64,000 nucleotides of DNA from the NCBI RefSeq assembly GCF_000003815.2, contig NC_049986.1, positions 13,798,336 to 13,862,335 of the forward strand, read 5' to 3'. Both the position numbers and the translations under genes were made by a program. This document shows, piece after piece, positions 25,804 through 38,078 of this stretch; the first letter of the stretch is position 1; each line of letters starts with the position of its first letter. The notes beneath the pieces were generated by a model, which worked only from the letters and a program-made list of their open reading frames with translations, did not search any database and was not told the origin of the DNA. Source of the DNA: Branchiostoma floridae (lineage: Eukaryota; Chordata; Leptocardii; Amphioxiformes; Branchiostomatidae).

Positions 25804-26669
25804 TTGAGTACAGCACCTGGTAAGGTTATAGCACATGGTTTTATGATATCCAGTGGGAGAGCATGCTTAATGATGTTCCAATCAGTACCTCATTTTTAAG
25901 GCAACATAAAACTTAGGTCAGTCTGTAACCTTTAATTCAAAAGCAATTATTTTACCCAATAGCAATAAAAATTTGAATTAAAAGGACCTTCTATAGCTCA
26001 TTGAAATTTTACAGTTTGAATCTACACAAAAATGATTCTAGATCATCTTATCACTGTAAGTCATAACGTTAAATCACATTTCCATATTGATCAAAATCGT
26101 CAGTGAAAGTCCTGATGTGAGATATCAGATTTGTGATAGGGTTGAAAACTGCAAGTCATTTATTTCCTATGCTAAATGGATACAAACATCTTTCCCCATA
26201 GGCCTACTTATTCATCCTAAATGGGATACACGATGTTAATCACCCATAAAATAGGGCTGCTGATTCTGGAGTGCTTTACCACTTGGAGATACAAGTTAAC
26301 GCACCATTCGGGATGAATGGGAATTGGGAAATTTTATGACAGATGCGTAGTCGATAACCATATAATTACTTGTCAGTATGGTGCCATCTGATTTAATTGG
26401 GCTATGAAATAAAACCAAGACCCTTTACCGTATACCTGTTTATCTTGCAAGTTATACAGGAAATTTTCATTCGAACACCCTCCATAAAACTGTTTGTGGC
26501 TTTGTGCTGCATTGAATAATTTATGTCCTTTTGTAGTAGGAAGGGCACACTGCAGGTTTTGTAATACATGTACATTTCTTTATGAACTTATTTTTACGTA
26601 CATTTCTTTTAAGGTGGTGAATCTCATTTACTTCACTGTAGGGTGTGCACATCTCTCTTATTGACAAAT

Positions 26670-26841
26670 GCTAGTTCACCTTTATTTGCGGGGTAATCTA
26701 TATCTCAGAACAGGTATTTAGGAATAACAACTTGACGGATGCAATAATTTCACAATATTGCAGTTTGAAACCACAATCTGTCGATTTGCTTTTCCTAAAC
26801 ACCATGCTTTTAGAAACAACAGATATAACATGTAAACTAGC
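26670..26841 (+). mobile_element. Foldback MITE (GCTAGTTCACC ends), 172 bp, degenerate
   Basis: It starts GCTAGTTCACCTTTATTTGC and ends ACATGTAAACTAGC, so the ends are imperfect inverted repeats. The interior has eroded inner arms, with TTGACGGATG near the left and CTGTCGATTTG near the right. It is related to the better preserved element at 27102-27315, 260 bp away in the same orientation. No ORF. Confidence 0.6.
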
Positions 26842-27101
26842 ATTATGCAGGTTAGAACAGGAAACAATGAGGATATACAGGTATTTCTAATTGTTTGTGT
26901 ACATCTTACCTTCACCAGTCGAAGTATCCACCATGCTCATGTAATGGTTATGCATTGAAATGGTTTCATACAAGTTTCCAGTTTGATCCACCCTTCATAA
27001 AATCTCCTCAGGGTGGTGCAGATATGATTTGTGACTGGTTCAGGCAACATGCAGACAGAGTCTTAAAGTAGACATTCTGTGTCATAAATGTGTAGTATTG
27101 T

Positions 27102-27315
27102 GCTAGTTCACCTTTATCTGCTAGATAACCTATATCCGTTGTAGTTAAGAAAAAAAAAGGTAATCAGGGATATCAAGTCGACAAAAGGTGGTTTCATTGC
27201 AATATTTTCAAAACAATGGTATTTAAAAGTTACAAACCACCGTCCGTCGACTTGATATACCTAAACACCCTGTTTCAGCAGATAAAGGCTACCCCACAGA
27301 TAAAGGAGAACAAGC
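27102..27315 (+). mobile_element. Foldback MITE (GCTAGTTCACC ends), 214 bp, next to exon 4
   Basis: The outer arms are GCTAGTTCACCTTTATCTGC and, at the right, ACAGATAAAGGAGAACAAGC, which pair with few mismatches. Inner arms at 27169-27194 and 27234-27259 are 26 bp each and share ATATCAAGTCGAC and GGTGGTTT, leaving a loop of about 40 bp. The element ends 25 bp from the exon 4 splice donor, so in the NOS1AP pre-mRNA this hairpin begins just after the 5' splice site. No coding capacity. Confidence 0.75.
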
Positions 27316-27340
27316 GTTACATCTACCTGTTTCCACTCAC

Positions 27341-27399
27341 CTGTAGATGGGGTGTGACATCAGCAGCAGCTTGCTCTCGTCCCAGGTCCACTGCTTCTT
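27341..27399 (-). CDS. NOS1AP: NOS1AP coding exon 4 (residues 92-111, split last codon)
   Basis: This exon has 59 nt: 19 codons plus two bases (AG) of an arginine codon completed by exon 5. It encodes KKQWTWDESKLLLMSHPIYR. The WTWDESK motif is a hallmark of NOS1AP, where vertebrates have [20 protein letters not shown]. The acceptor is GATCACCCAG|AAGAAG and the donor CCATCTACAG|GTGAGT, a near-perfect consensus. As I recall it, vertebrates have an alternative acceptor just upstream adding LLLLQ; no AG lies in the 15 bases upstream here, so that variant is not encoded. A foldback transposable element ends only 25 bp downstream of the donor (27102-27315). Skipping this exon would shift the frame (59 nt). 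Confidence 0.92.
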
Positions 27400-29403
27400 C
27401 TGGGTGATCGACAAGGCAGAATGGGTGCAAGGTCCAGGTACAAGTTCATCAGAAAAATGTTCATAATGACATACATTGTGAGTGAAAAGAAGGTCACATC
27501 ACACATGCATGAAACAAGAAAAAGTCTGTTTAAACCATGACTGTCTCCAGCTTTCAAATTTTTTTCTGTCCCACTGATTGTTTGGGGGTATTTTCAGAAG
27601 CAGGTAAGTCGTTTTCATTGTTAAATCTGCTACTTTAAGCTTACAAAAATATGAAAATATGTGTCAATGAACTTAGTTCAGATTTTTTGGGACTGCTGTG
27701 GTGAAATTTTTGTACCTCCTCATCAACCAATTTTCTGAGACGGATGGATGGATCCTAGAGACAGCCTTGGTCTTTTAGCCAACATCATATTTAATGGTGC
27801 CTTTGATATATTGAATCATCGGTAAATATTGGCAACTTTGATTGCATCAAAGCATGACCATGAATTGTGACAAAAATGGCTGCATCTAATGTATTTGGGC
27901 ATGCAGGAATAATCCCATCACCAACAGGACATCTGGCTGTCTGATTAAACTGGTTTGATCTCCTGATACACCAGAACTTCATACATGCAACACCACGCCA
28001 GACCTTTCTCAACCCAAGCAGCAGTTGAAAATGCAATGGGATGTCATGCACAATGTTCAGCATTGGTGTGTATTAAATGAGCTATGAAAATAATCTTTTT
28101 ATTCTTAGTTTTCTGTCAGATTATTTGCATTTTTGTTTGGTATTTCTGTGAGACATGAAAGTGTAATTTTAGAAAAAGGTACTATTATATAAAGTAAGAT
28201 CAAATTCAACAAGTTTAAAGCACTTGTAAAAACCCTTCAGCTATCTGAAGTTTGATAACTCTAAGTGACTGTCACTATTAAAATATAGTATTATGACTGT
28301 CATGAAAGTATTTCAATCAGATTTTGTATCATCTAAGTAAGATAAAGGCTTTTATCTTTATGTAAAGGTCTGGGGTTTCCAGTCATAAAGATAAAAACTG
28401 TTTTTGCATCTTAGGGCCCACTGCTTTTATATCTTTCATTTCTCAAATACTGCGCCATTTAAACAAAAAGCTACCATCACCATTTTCCTTTGTGTCATGC
28501 CTGATAAACTACATATCGGCAATGCTGTGATAACGGATAAGGCAGGTATATACAAACCAATAGATGCTGGCCCAGGAGCGAAGAGATTAGCATGGAAAGA
28601 GAGAAGATAAAGTTAGTCACATATTTGTAACCAAATTCAGCAGGACTGAGCCAACCTTCCACAAGAGGGTTGATAACATTACCAAAATGTATTCCCTGGT
28701 CAGGTATTTTGTGCACTGTCAGATTTCTATTGTACATCGGCTGAATTTGGTTACGCAAGATGAAATGACTGCACACATTTTATTGATCCGATCAATATCC
28801 GAGGCATGAAGCCGACACAGAAGCAACATCATCAATTATAATGCTTTCCTTTCATTCGCTGCCTAAAATCAATGACTGCGCAATTCAAAGACTTCACCAT
28901 TAGGAGAGAGAAATTCAGTGTGCTTTGCGGAGAGTTACAGGAGCATACTAAACATGTTAGTACAAAGAGGAGAAGTGAAACAAAAATAGAGACACACATA
29001 AAAGAGATGAACTCCTGTTATGGCCAGCAACACCCACCGAGATTAGTTATTGACATTTTGGCACTTGGGTTGAAAAGTGTGTGCACTAATAGGTAATTGT
29101 AATTATTGATGCCTATTGTTTCCCCATTCAATACTTATTAGAGTTTGGAGTAAGTTGAAAACTTCTGAATGAATGTGTAAAGTGCTCAACCTGTAACTGA
29201 GACCATTATCATGCTGTGCAGTTAAAAGAACAAAGCAACCCTTGCAATAAGTTACATATAATGTAGAGAAAGTTTTTCTAATTCTACATGGTCTGCTATG
29301 TAACTTCCAACACCAAAGTGTAAGTTAAATGCCGATTTAGTGCTTTAAAGTTGTTTGTAAGACACCAAAATCCCAGGAAAGAAGCTACATTTATGGCAAT
29401 AAT

Positions 29404-29476
29404 TATATTTCAGCCATACCATATATGGTATGGTGAAATATATTGTATTCGTAATGTTTCTTTCTTTCTTTCTTTC
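29404..29476. repeat. Palindrome followed by (TTTC)5 microsatellite
   Basis: A perfect 20-bp palindrome, CCATACCATATATGGTATGG, lies at 29414-29433; the arms extend imperfectly (ATATTTCA / TGAAATAT) to about 29404-29443. Five TTTC units follow at 29457-29476. The two together look like the boundary of the interspersed repeat that follows. Confidence 0.75.
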
Positions 29477-29479
29477 TCC

Positions 29480-30035
29480 TGTCAAATCTTCAAAGCAATT
29501 CATCTCCGTCGTTCCGTGACCGAATGACCTGAAATTTAGCACAAAGGTAGAGTGGGTCAATACCAAGGTGTGTTTTTCTGATTTTATTCATATCTGCCTC
29601 TAAAATGATTTTATTGAAGTTTAAAGGTCATGTTTTGACCAAAACTGTATATTGTGGCCCCCTGTTCCCTTGAATTACAATGGAATGACCTTAGATTTGG
29701 TGTAGATAGGCATTAGATAGTTGGTAAAATGATCCAAGTAAAATTTTTGGTATAAACCAATTTCAAATGATTAATTTCTGCACTTTTCTGAGGGGAAATT
29801 GGTTTTCTTTCGGTCTTCTCCCGTGAACTCCAGTGACCCCAGAGCCCACACGTGCCAGGTGCCAGCGGTCTGGGGAGAGCGAGAGTTAATTACTTTATGG
29901 ACGCCAGCCAATCAGCGACGAGAAAGGCGAATGCTAGTTAATATTCATAAGCGGGGCCTTGCAATCCCGTATATACACAAACAGATGCACATTACAGCCT
30001 TACAGTTGCCATATGGTGCCCTGTGCCCGGTTTGA
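29480..30035. repeat. Probable interspersed repeat, unclassified
   Basis: The stretch after the microsatellite reads like a dispersed repeat in style: CGTTCCGTGACCGAATGACC followed by TGAAATTT, a CAATGGAATGACCTTAGATT motif echoing it 160 bp on, then a GC-richer part with CCAGCGGTCTGGGGAGAGCG. I recognise no terminal repeats or coding domain. The call rests on style and on the flanking palindrome and simple repeat, so it is weak. The right part may instead be a promoter-like region. Confidence 0.3.
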
Positions 30036-30216
30036 AATTGTAGTTTGCGAGGATTTGGAGTTCAGACAGGGTCATTTGAGCGGTAGCGGACGGTACGCGT
30101 GCATTGAACGTTAGTGGCGATGACTTTACCAACATTCCGCATGGCACTATCAATCATTTTCGGCAGATTTGGACAGGGAAAATTGGACAGTTTGCGTTTA
30201 GTTTTGATACGTAAGT
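29890..30216 (+). promoter_or_regulatory. Candidate plus-strand promoter and first exon (weak)
   Basis: On the plus strand there are in order: GCCAATCAGCGACG (a CCAAT box context) at about 29907-29920, a GTATATAC TATA-like sequence near 29970, a CpG-richer stretch at 30070-30120, an ATG at 30120 and an exact GTAAGT donor at 30211. The 30 codons between run MTLPTFRMALSIIFGRFGQG and onward without a stop. No downstream exon was recognised, and the peptide matches nothing I know. It could be a nested or antisense transcript, a transposable-element promoter, or chance. Confidence 0.2.
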
Positions 30217-32062
30217 TTGACAGTGGCGAGAATGGATGTATTTTTCCCGAACAAATGTAGGTACTTCTAGTATTGTTGTTGTTCTTTTTTGACGTAAACT
30301 TTGTACATTAAAATTGTAAGTAACTTTAAACTGCCAGAGTTTGAGCCCAATAAAACACTCTCAGTACCAGAGTATCACCACTGACCTCCGAAAAGAAACC
30401 CACGAACAAGGTAGAAACACCTATCCTCCAGGTCTCGCACGCTACGAGCAGGAAATTATAACACTCAGACAAGATTACGTCCGATGGCTCAGCGGATTGC
30501 ATACAAAGTAAAACAATTTAACAGTGGTATGCAGGGGCATATACTTAACAAAGAATTCGAAGGAAAATGAAATAACGTTATACAGATAAAGCCAAATCAA
30601 ATTAACTTGTTGGTCCTGGGATTTTTCAGAAAAGAAATGAAGCGACAGAGTGGTAAAATTCTTGTAAAAATTCGAGACGTCTCCGTTTATAATGGCTCAT
30701 ACAAAACAAGAAGAAGATTGAAGTTTTTAGCTTGAAAAAAAAAAAAACACTCCTACTACACAGTACCTGCACCTGCTTGACAATTATCAAAATGTATGCC
30801 CTATAGCTACTTGCTTAAAAAAAAGTTCACTGCAATGATAAATGTACCCACATCACAAGGAGATTATTACGGTATTTAGACCTAGTTATCGAAGTGGAAA
30901 TTGTTGAATGGCGTCATGTAATTTCATGATGAAAATCTTAATGGAAGATGCGTTTTTTTTCACTCTCGGAAAAATAGGAGCTGCCGCAATTCTAAAAACC
31001 AATCAGTTATGCATAGGCGCTCCTGTGGAAGATTATATTCTTCCATATGGGCCCGGGGCATATTGGGCAAGCTCTGTTTTGACCTGGAATCAATTCACAA
31101 TATTAGTTCTCTTTTGGGGATAACTTACAGTTAAAATATTGCATTTTTGCGCAGGGGTGACTTGGAACAGTCCAATGTTGCGTGGGAATGGGTATGGCTG
31201 AAATATGCTGTATTTGCACCCAAGCAAATGTCGGCCTTTCTAGTTATTGATGTGTCACTAAATACAAAAATGTATTATACATCATACTACATGCAGCCAT
31301 TTAGCATTGGTTATGTTATAGTTGTTAGCAGAAGTCCTTAAAATGATTTCCTGCACCTTGCAAGGACTTGATGGCAACATGCAACAACATTGTTGTAGAT
31401 CTTGTGAGAAAAGGTGGTCATACAATCTTACATACAATGGCAGTAGAGAGACATATTCTTTAAATCATATCACTGTTGCATGAAAATAAATGACGTGATG
31501 TGCTCAGCATACCTTACAACATCAACTTATTGCACCTGTTAGCCTTAATCCCATGGAAGGCAGTACAAGCACACATGCACATGGATGTACTTAAAAGAGA
31601 ATTGATGGCAAGGCATTACTCAAACATGGGATATTAGTCTGAGTCGGACAGATGCTAGAGATGGAGGTCTGGATAATCCTGACAAGCATTAAAGGTGCAT
31701 GAATTGATATACATGTGCAATATGTATGCTCTCCCACAGTCTAATACCTTTTCAAATATCTGTGACAGCACGTACATGTATGATGCCTGGGGTATGAATA
31801 TTATGAACTTTTCACCATCATACCTTAGTGAAAAGAAGTTTTGGCATTATGACAAAGGTACATGCTTGTCCTTTATAAGTTGACCATTTTCCTGGTGAAT
31901 ATTGTTGTTAAGAATTTGTGCCAAAAGAATATCTCAGTAAGATGATGGTTATGATAGATGTTTGCCTTTTAGAAATTAAGTCATTATTAAACTACAATAA
32001 AACCTGTTCAGATAATGTTGGGATTAATTTATAACATTCAAAGTTCAAGACAATGTTCTCAC

Positions 32063-32155
32063 CTTTTTCTTCTTCCTTAATGCACACTTCACACCGTCCA
32101 CTGAGATGGTGATGTTGACTTTCTTCTTCTTGATGGCCTTGGCTTTAAACTCATA
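32063..32155 (-). CDS. NOS1AP: NOS1AP coding exon 3 (residues 61-91)
   Basis: This exon has 93 nt, 31 codons, phase 0 at both ends. It reads [20 protein letters not shown], then [11 protein letters not shown]. It encodes the next PTB strands and a strongly basic loop. Vertebrate NOS1AP has YEFKAKNIKKKKV, then SVDGVKV and a run of lysines at the same place. The acceptor follows a long pyrimidine tract, TTTTTTTTTTCTTCTGCAG; the donor is AAG|GTGAGA. Two lysine clusters (KKKK at residues 69-72 and KKKK at 88-91) give a basic surface, which in PTB domains often contacts phosphoinositides; that role is inference here. The Cys-Ala-Leu-Arg stretch before the terminal lysines departs from the VILK-type sequence I recall from vertebrates. 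Confidence 0.92.
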
Positions 32156-35100
32156 CTGCAGAAGAAAAAAAAAAGAACATACATGTACATGAACTTGTGA
32201 TTTGTCTTTCCTTTACAAGTTCAGACTACATTATACAGAACTGTACATTTTGACATAAAATTGATGATTTTGCTGCGGATATCATAAAGACCTAAATAGC
32301 TCCATAATCCCAAAATCTATCCACCAAAGAACAAGCAATACATGATCAATTTGTCACAAGGAATCATCTCGGACAGTTTATTGAAGATATACTTTATGAT
32401 GTGACACCCAAATCCTGTAATATTATTGTCTTCTATCAAGATTTAGTATTACAATTGTCAGTCTGTACTTTAGCAAAAGATGATAATAAATCATGCAACA
32501 GGGAAGGTAACAAATAGCCTGAGTGAACACTGCTGGCAAAATAAACTGAAACTTATTTGTTTATTTACATTAAAATTTGTATGGCACAGTCTTATGTATA
32601 CACCATAATATATGTAACATACAGACTGTACAGTTCATATGTCAGACTTCTTTATTCCGTGCGATTACAGGGAGTTGTTAGAAAACTAAGCATTGAACCT
32701 GAGCTTGTAAAAACTCTGAAAAAAAGCTGTTTTTACAGCTCAGTCAATGCCTGTAAGGGTACAAAGGAACCCCAGAAATGTAAGTACATGTACATGTAAG
32801 TCGGAGTTATACTGGACTGACTTACCAGGAACTTATTGTTTGCACATCAAGGAGAAAAGACAGGTTTAGATTAAAGAACAGATCTTTATAGAAAAATTAC
32901 CAACATTAATAATTGCTTATTATTTTGCCATGCATAATGAACAAATGCAGTTCATAAATTTGGCATATGTAATAGTAAACTGTTATTATTATGGTATTTT
33001 GTTAAATGATTTGTTAAGGTTAAAATAGCCTTACGTATATTTGAATGAGGTAGGTTATGAATAAGTAGTTAACTAACTTCTTCCTCATCATAGTTTAAGA
33101 CAGCTATGTAATCCTACATAAGGGGAGATTACGACTGAGTGACTTTGAAGTCGGAGGACAAGGATACGTCTAATTTATATTCCCGCTGTAATACCACTGA
33201 GAGGCATTCAATTTAGCATTACAGGAAAACATCAGCGTTTGATGAGCAGTTACTAATTCATGAAGAGCTCCATGTTCCCCCAGACACAAGAACATCTATT
33301 AGCTTCTTCTGGACGGGCTCCAAGATCAATAAATCCACCTGTATTTCTCCATGGATACAGAAAATGGGAGGGAAGCGGATGGTAATTGCAATAACTTTGC
33401 TTGGTGGAGCACGTCAGATATGATAACACATTGCGGCTGTATTCAGGGAGCTCAAGTGCATTATCTAATTGGCATCCCTTCCACCGTGTTGTACATTAGT
33501 TTAAGTGCAAATTAGAATCTTACAATTACATGGCAGAGAAAAAAAGAATTCATGGCAGAAAATGAAATGACACGGTTCCTATTCTGTTTCTAACAATGTC
33601 TAATGATTTCAACTGGGATCATGAAGAAGACCAAGTGGCCAATCAAATTCCTTGGATCAAAGGATCTGTCTTTCTGATGAGCTTTGCAATGACAAGACAG
33701 GCACTTTCAGTATAATCCTAGATGTTGGATGTTCACATTATCATATCAATCTTCTTTGGAACTCCAATCAGTAGCTAAGCTTCAAGGTTCATACAGTTTT
33801 TCTTCTTCTCCTTTTCTTAATCAGCACTCAGAAGTCAGTCCAACATTTTACTAAAACTTGATGGCCATCAACAGATAACTTGCAACTTGCAAAGTTCCTA
33901 TTTCTCTTCTCCGAAATGAAGACATTTATCTAATTCTTCCCCGGTTGCCAGGAATGTCAGTTGTGTAGTGACTATCTCGTAGTGACCCTCCCAACTGTCC
34001 TAACCAGGCTGGACCAGCTCCACAGAACCAACAGTCTGTTGACAGGATCAACACTTGCTGAACTGACCCTGTATAAACAACTGTCACCACTAGACCAATA
34101 TATGGTAGCAGTTGTTACATGGGCTCTAACCTACTCTCATAGCAGAGGTTTGGCTTTGACTGTTTTGGTATCTTTTAGCCGATTTTATCAGGGTTTCCAT
34201 TCTGCACCATTTTCTTTTGGTTTTGTTTGGCAGAAAGCCATAAAGAAAACGGTACAAAATAGAATGCCAGATAAAAATGGCCCCAATCATGTACAAAAAC
34301 AGCCGGAGTCGAACATCTACTTGGAGAGAAGCCCTTACCCTGTTCATACTGAGAACTGAGTGAATCTGAATGAATCTTGCCCCCTTCTTGTCTCTTCTTG
34401 TTCTCTGACACACTGTGACATTGAAGTGATAACTTTTGATTGTGATTTGCATAAGACAAACTGTCAGATGTATTACTTCTAATCTCTTTGTAATAGTTTT
34501 GCACTGGATTCAAAGCAGTACTAATTCAAAATATTACACAGACCTACAGATGTATCTGTCATGCATGTAGATTTCACCTTGGCATTTGACTTTGTATTAA
34601 GAGAACACAAAATTTGGATTAATGTCTAATTTATCAAACTCAAGCACATACATTTTAAAGCACATGTATGAAACCCAAATTTCTAGATTATAATTGTCAC
34701 TTTTGTACATGTATGCAACTGCCATTATGCTGTGGCTTTGGAACATATATTTGATTGGATTTTTGGATCATCGCAGTTACTGTCAAACAAATTATGTAAC
34801 ATGTTGTCACTCTGACACTCAACTACACACCCGTATTCCCACAGCAGCAATATTGCACCTCTAATGATGATTACATACGTAGAAAGCATGCTTCAATTGC
34901 TTTTAACTATTCGTGTATCTGTGAACCCCACCTTCTTGTCATTCAGAGATAGGGAAATCTCAGACAAGCAATTGTTTGCCAATGAGCTGGAAAAATTAAT
35001 CCCTTGATGTATCTACCTTCCACACCAGTGATATAATCAAATCCGTAGACAATCACTCACTCCCGCAATTGCTGCATGTGACTAAAGGGAAAAGACACTT

Positions 35101-38055
35101 ACTGTCTTTTACTGTTCTGTAAAATGTATGCAGACCTGTTTCTGTATACAATACATTATGCATGTAGAACTAGTAGCTGTGTTTGAGTTTGTTTTACTGT
35201 TATGTGTCTATTGTTACTGCCTAAGTGTTCGACAGTGCTATTCTCAAACTGTGGTAAAAACAAACGCGAAATGTGTTAACACCCAAAAAGCATACACTAC
35301 AATGTCATGTTTTTGTTTACTTAAACTTGAAAACATCTCGTCTTGATATAATGCCTAAATATTTATTCCAGTTTTATTAAAGATTCAAGTTATTCAAGTG
35401 GATTAATGCAGCCAAGGCAACCTAGACTGAAGGCATTTAATCCCTGTAATTCAGTAGCTTTATAGTCTAGGATCTCAAGGCCCTGGCTCAAGGTGTATCC
35501 TACTTTAGATGCGTGGGGAGTTTTCCTCTTACGAGGTCTTCCAATTCCATTTTATCTACACTTTAATTCCGACCCTTGATTCCCACATGAAACCATCTTG
35601 TTGATCACAGCTTAACCCAGACCCCAGTTCCTGAGTCTCGTTCCACCACATAAGACAAGGCTGTGTAGCTAGGGCTTTGCAATACAACTTAAGCCACTAC
35701 TGGAAGGCATTTCCAGGTTTAAATCTAATCCATCCATGCCCCAGTTCACTGCCCTGCGTCACTGCCTACAATATTCATGGCTCTAATTGTCGTTGAAGCA
35801 CACTTTAACGTCCAGGCTTCTCTAACGGCCGTCTGGCGTGCTGTTTGCGTAAGGATATGGAACGCTTCACTCCGCACACTGTTTTTATTGACATTGAGGA
35901 GCACCAAATGCCAGCAATCAAACTCAACATATTGACCCTTTGCGACAATCAACAGTGAACATATTTGTGGCGATTGGTCTCTTGGACTTGGAGACCTCCC
36001 TGACCATATTGAGACTTAGCCTAGCCCTCGTTAGCAGCAAATGATTGAGGTCTTAATTAACTTGCAACTGATCAGAGCTTTACGCCCTCCCTCTATGCAT
36101 TCGATCACCGAGGAGGGTAACCCTGCTGCCACAAATTACTTGGGATACAAAATTGGCATCGAAGGAGAGCCTACTGCCACAATTATAGCCAATAAAAAAG
36201 GCTGAAAACGATACTATTTGCCAAACCACAGTATTAATAGAATGCTTATGGGCATTTTATTTCTCTCAAGACCCTTCGACAAATTTTTAACGAAAACCAT
36301 CAAATATTCAAGCGATGAATATGAAAAGAATATGACCACAATCAGGAAGAAGAAATGGCTGGGCATGCAATTTGGCCAGCCATGCATAGTCAATACTACC
36401 AAATTAGAACAACAATTGAGTTTATTGGGTGCTCTTAAAATTCAAATTAGATCATTTATTTGACTTCCCATAACCGTCTGGTTGAATTGGCGGAGATCTC
36501 TACAAACATCTTGATAATCGTTCACCTCTGAAGATGGAATTACTGGTACATCGAAAATTCCCATCCCAGGATGGCACTTTGCTCCTACTGCCAATATGAG
36601 GACTGATGAGCCATCGATTGCAATTGCAGTGGTCCCTCCTAGTATCCTTTCTTCATGGGAAGTCGATATTAAATCCAGAGGGTTGTGGAAACAATATGTA
36701 ATGCCACATTCGGGGCTTGTCAGGCAAAACAATTGCTGTGGTTGCGCACTTGACCTGGGGGCCGCGTGGGTCGCCTGCTTCACCAAGGCCCGGTCGTCTG
36801 TCAAACAGGATCTAGCAGCTTTGGACAGGATTACGCTGCAAGCTTGAGACCAGGAGGGGGGATTAATCAGCCTTATCTCTGCCAATACAGGGACACTTCA
36901 ATCACTCATACTTGTAGGGTTGCTGCAAAACTTCAACTTGGCTCCTGCAGGTTTAGAGGTTAGGTGAATAGACGGATGGTTCCAAGGCCAAAACGACAAC
37001 TTGTACAAACTCCCCAGAAAAGCTTGTACAAACTCATCATTTTACATGATGACTCACACCTTTAAAGGAAGATGGTATATTAGACCTTGATTAGAGGTAT
37101 TGATAATATAGTAAAATGACAAATTTTGTTTTAATAAGTGACTTGTGTCAGAAATTCACCTGTGATAAAGTTAAAATACCAAGAAAGTAAGGCAACACCA
37201 TCAACCAAGATTAACAAAAACATGCATATGGCTGCAACCCCCTCAAACACCTTGGCCTACTTACTTTTTTAATCTCCCAGTTAAGAAGCACCATGCACAT
37301 TACACACACAGCCATTAATACCAGTCTTATAAGCAGGTACACATTTAATTTGGAACACTGGGAGGATTAAGTGACTTATTGGTAAGTGCTCATCCTTCTT
37401 TATTGCAATACATTTACTGCCATCTGTTCAGGTTGGGGGAAGCGATTTAGCATCCAAACCTCCCCGTATATCTTATACACCACAGAACTTATCATTCCGT
37501 ACAGATGTGGCACTCTTTTCTTTTGAAATCCAAAGAATGCTAACAAGGATTTTATAATATGCAGATTTTGACTTGGAGTGCATTCATCAGAACTATCATA
37601 ATCAAACATACTTGATTGTAAAACACATAATAGGCTGCATTGTACATGTATGATGTACACATTGTGTACATGTATGGCAGTAACAAATACCTGTCTTGAG
37701 GCCCACACATGTAGCTTTGTAGACTGCTTCTTTGTTATCAGTATCAGCTTAATTGATACGGACAATAAAACTTACATACACATAACAATAAGCATGATGG
37801 CAATAATGGCTTGATTACGGAATTCATTTTAGTAAAAGTCCTTTTGGATTTAATGGCTGACATACTTTTTAAAGTACATGTACAGTTTTCCCTTGAGTGC
37901 CCAATAAACAAAATTGAAGTGCTTTCACATCTTGTAAGAAAAATGTCTGTAAATCCTAGAGAATCTATTTATATCACCCATTGTGGAGATCATGTTTGGA
38001 AGACTGTTGGCTACCTCATCAATCAAGTCATAATTTCAACCTTCTGACTTCATAC

Positions 38056-38078
38056 ATATATATATATATATATATATA
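38056..38078. repeat. AT dinucleotide microsatellite
   Basis: An uninterrupted (AT)n run of 23 bp in NOS1AP intron 2. It is likely to vary in length between individuals. Confidence 0.9.

Larger units (their letters stand above)
6138..27340 (-). other. NOS1AP: NOS1AP intron 4 (21.2 kb)
   Basis: This intron runs from GTGAGT to a long T tract ending CAG. It is the most repeat-rich intron: two 212-bp MITEs, a probable LINE 3' end near 17040-17132, a local duplication at 18392-18911, the 1.2-kb transposon copy at 20768-21999 inside an older duplication, a 5S-headed SINE at 22737-22990, the 250-bp deletion derivative at 25554-25803 and two foldback elements at 26670-26841 and 27102-27315. The stretches between them (notably 6620-13930, 14150-16980, 19200-20500 and 23000-25550) are AT-rich and hold no gene I can support. 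The 141-codon ORF at 7008-7433 plus resembles nothing I know. Confidence 0.85.
27400..32062 (-). other. NOS1AP: NOS1AP intron 3 (4.7 kb)
   Basis: This is a GT-AG intron between exons 3 and 4, starting GTGAGA and ending GATCACCCAG. It holds a perfect palindrome at 29414-29433, a (TTTC)5 microsatellite, a probable interspersed repeat at 29480-30035, and a CpG-richer block with CCAAT, TATA-like and ATG...GTAAGT signals on the plus strand at about 29890-30216. The stretches 27400-29400 and 30240-32060 are AT-rich with no recognisable gene. Confidence 0.85.

Noticed and set aside
36442-36885. 147-codon ORF on the minus strand in intron 2
   Set aside because: It was considered as an extra NOS1AP exon. 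The peptide does not resemble any part of the protein, and exons 2 and 3 already join in phase without it.
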